From: an uncultured Eubacteriales bacterium
GTDB lineage: Bacteria; Bacillota; Clostridia; Oscillospirales; Oscillospiraceae
Assembly (NCBI GenBank): GCA_900544945.1
Contig: UQXG01000138.1
Location: 1 to 5,498 of the forward strand
Length of the DNA stretch: 5,498 bases
Direction of reading: 5' to 3'
In this document: in pieces, positions 5,329 to 5,498 of the stretch
Layout: each line of letters begins with the position of its first letter
Numbering within the stretch: the first letter of the stretch is position 1
The notes under the pieces: model-generated
Seen by the model: the letters and a program-made list of their open reading frames with translations, nothing else
What the model was told of the DNA's origin: nothing
Databases searched by the model: none
Program-made: the position numbers and the translations under genes

Positions 5329-5498
5329 CTACGGGCCGAGCCGCAGAGGGGAATATCCCTCCGCAGCAATCTTATATCGTGCTGATGCTTCCTTGCACCG
5401 CTGCTCCGAACCGGCGAAGAAAGCCTTCCCCCAATCCTCGATCGAGCCAATATGGTCAGGATACGGAAGAACCTCCCTTCGACAAAAGCAGGCCGGGG
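5329..5498 (-). CDS. Unidentified protein, C-terminal end only (runs off the window)
   Basis: A minus-strand frame is open from the window edge (first full codon 5496-5494) to a TAG at 5329-5331, giving 55 codons without a start. The last residues read YPDHIGSIEDWGKAFFAGSE, then QRCKEASARYKIAAEGYSPL and RLGP. The composition looks like a soluble, partly helical protein and the hairpin just past the stop fits a gene end, but I do not recognise the family. The evidence is an open frame of modest length, so it could be chance; no other frame here is better. Confidence 0.45.
   Translation of the reverse strand, partial: PACFCRREVLPYPDHIGSIEDWGKAFFAGSEQRCKEASARYKIAAEGYSPLRLGP

Overview
The window looks like a chromosomal segment of a moderately GC-rich Firmicute, most likely a gut Clostridia/Oscillospiraceae relative. 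That placement is inference from codon use, Gram-positive style ribosome binding sites, a lipoprotein signal peptide and the gene families present; no ribosomal or other marker gene is here. It does not read as a working operon. Two intact-looking genes, a GNAT/YoaP-like acetyltransferase and a VOC/glyoxalase-fold protein, sit in a patchwork of truncated, fused and frameshifted genes.

Layout. Positions 1-66 hold one arm of a dispersed repeat, followed by a good promoter and the acetyltransferase gene (136-888, +). A convergent, 5'-truncated PfkB sugar kinase follows (985-1482, -), joined directly to a foreign promoter region. Next come a hairpin terminator (1609-1644), the VOC gene (1658-2056, -), a terminator (2100-2138), and a 5'-truncated shikimate dehydrogenase (2155-2835, -). 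Back to back with it, on the + strand, a lipoprotein signal peptide (from 2864) is fused in frame to the C-terminal end of a second PfkB kinase, which carries two compensating frameshifts and ends at 3259. Positions 3280-3434 form a long imperfect palindrome made of two more copies of the repeat, followed at once by a bidirectional terminator hairpin (3437-3480).

A ROK-family repressor gene starts at 3595 with a clear promoter and ribosome binding site. It is broken by two frameshifts, and at about 4580 it is fused to the C-terminal part of an IS1182-like transposase, which has its own in-frame stop at 4823-4825 and ends at 5230. A strong terminator (5292-5328) and the last 55 codons of an unidentified minus-strand gene close the window.

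The two PfkB kinase remnants and the ROK repressor suggest descent from sugar-utilisation loci, but none of these genes can make a full-length product as read. The main points of interest are the repeat family (three arms, a palindrome of about 155 nt, and a coding-like substitution pattern), the several non-homologous junctions within 3.1 kb, and single-base indels partly in G runs, which could be real decay, slippage or sequencing error.
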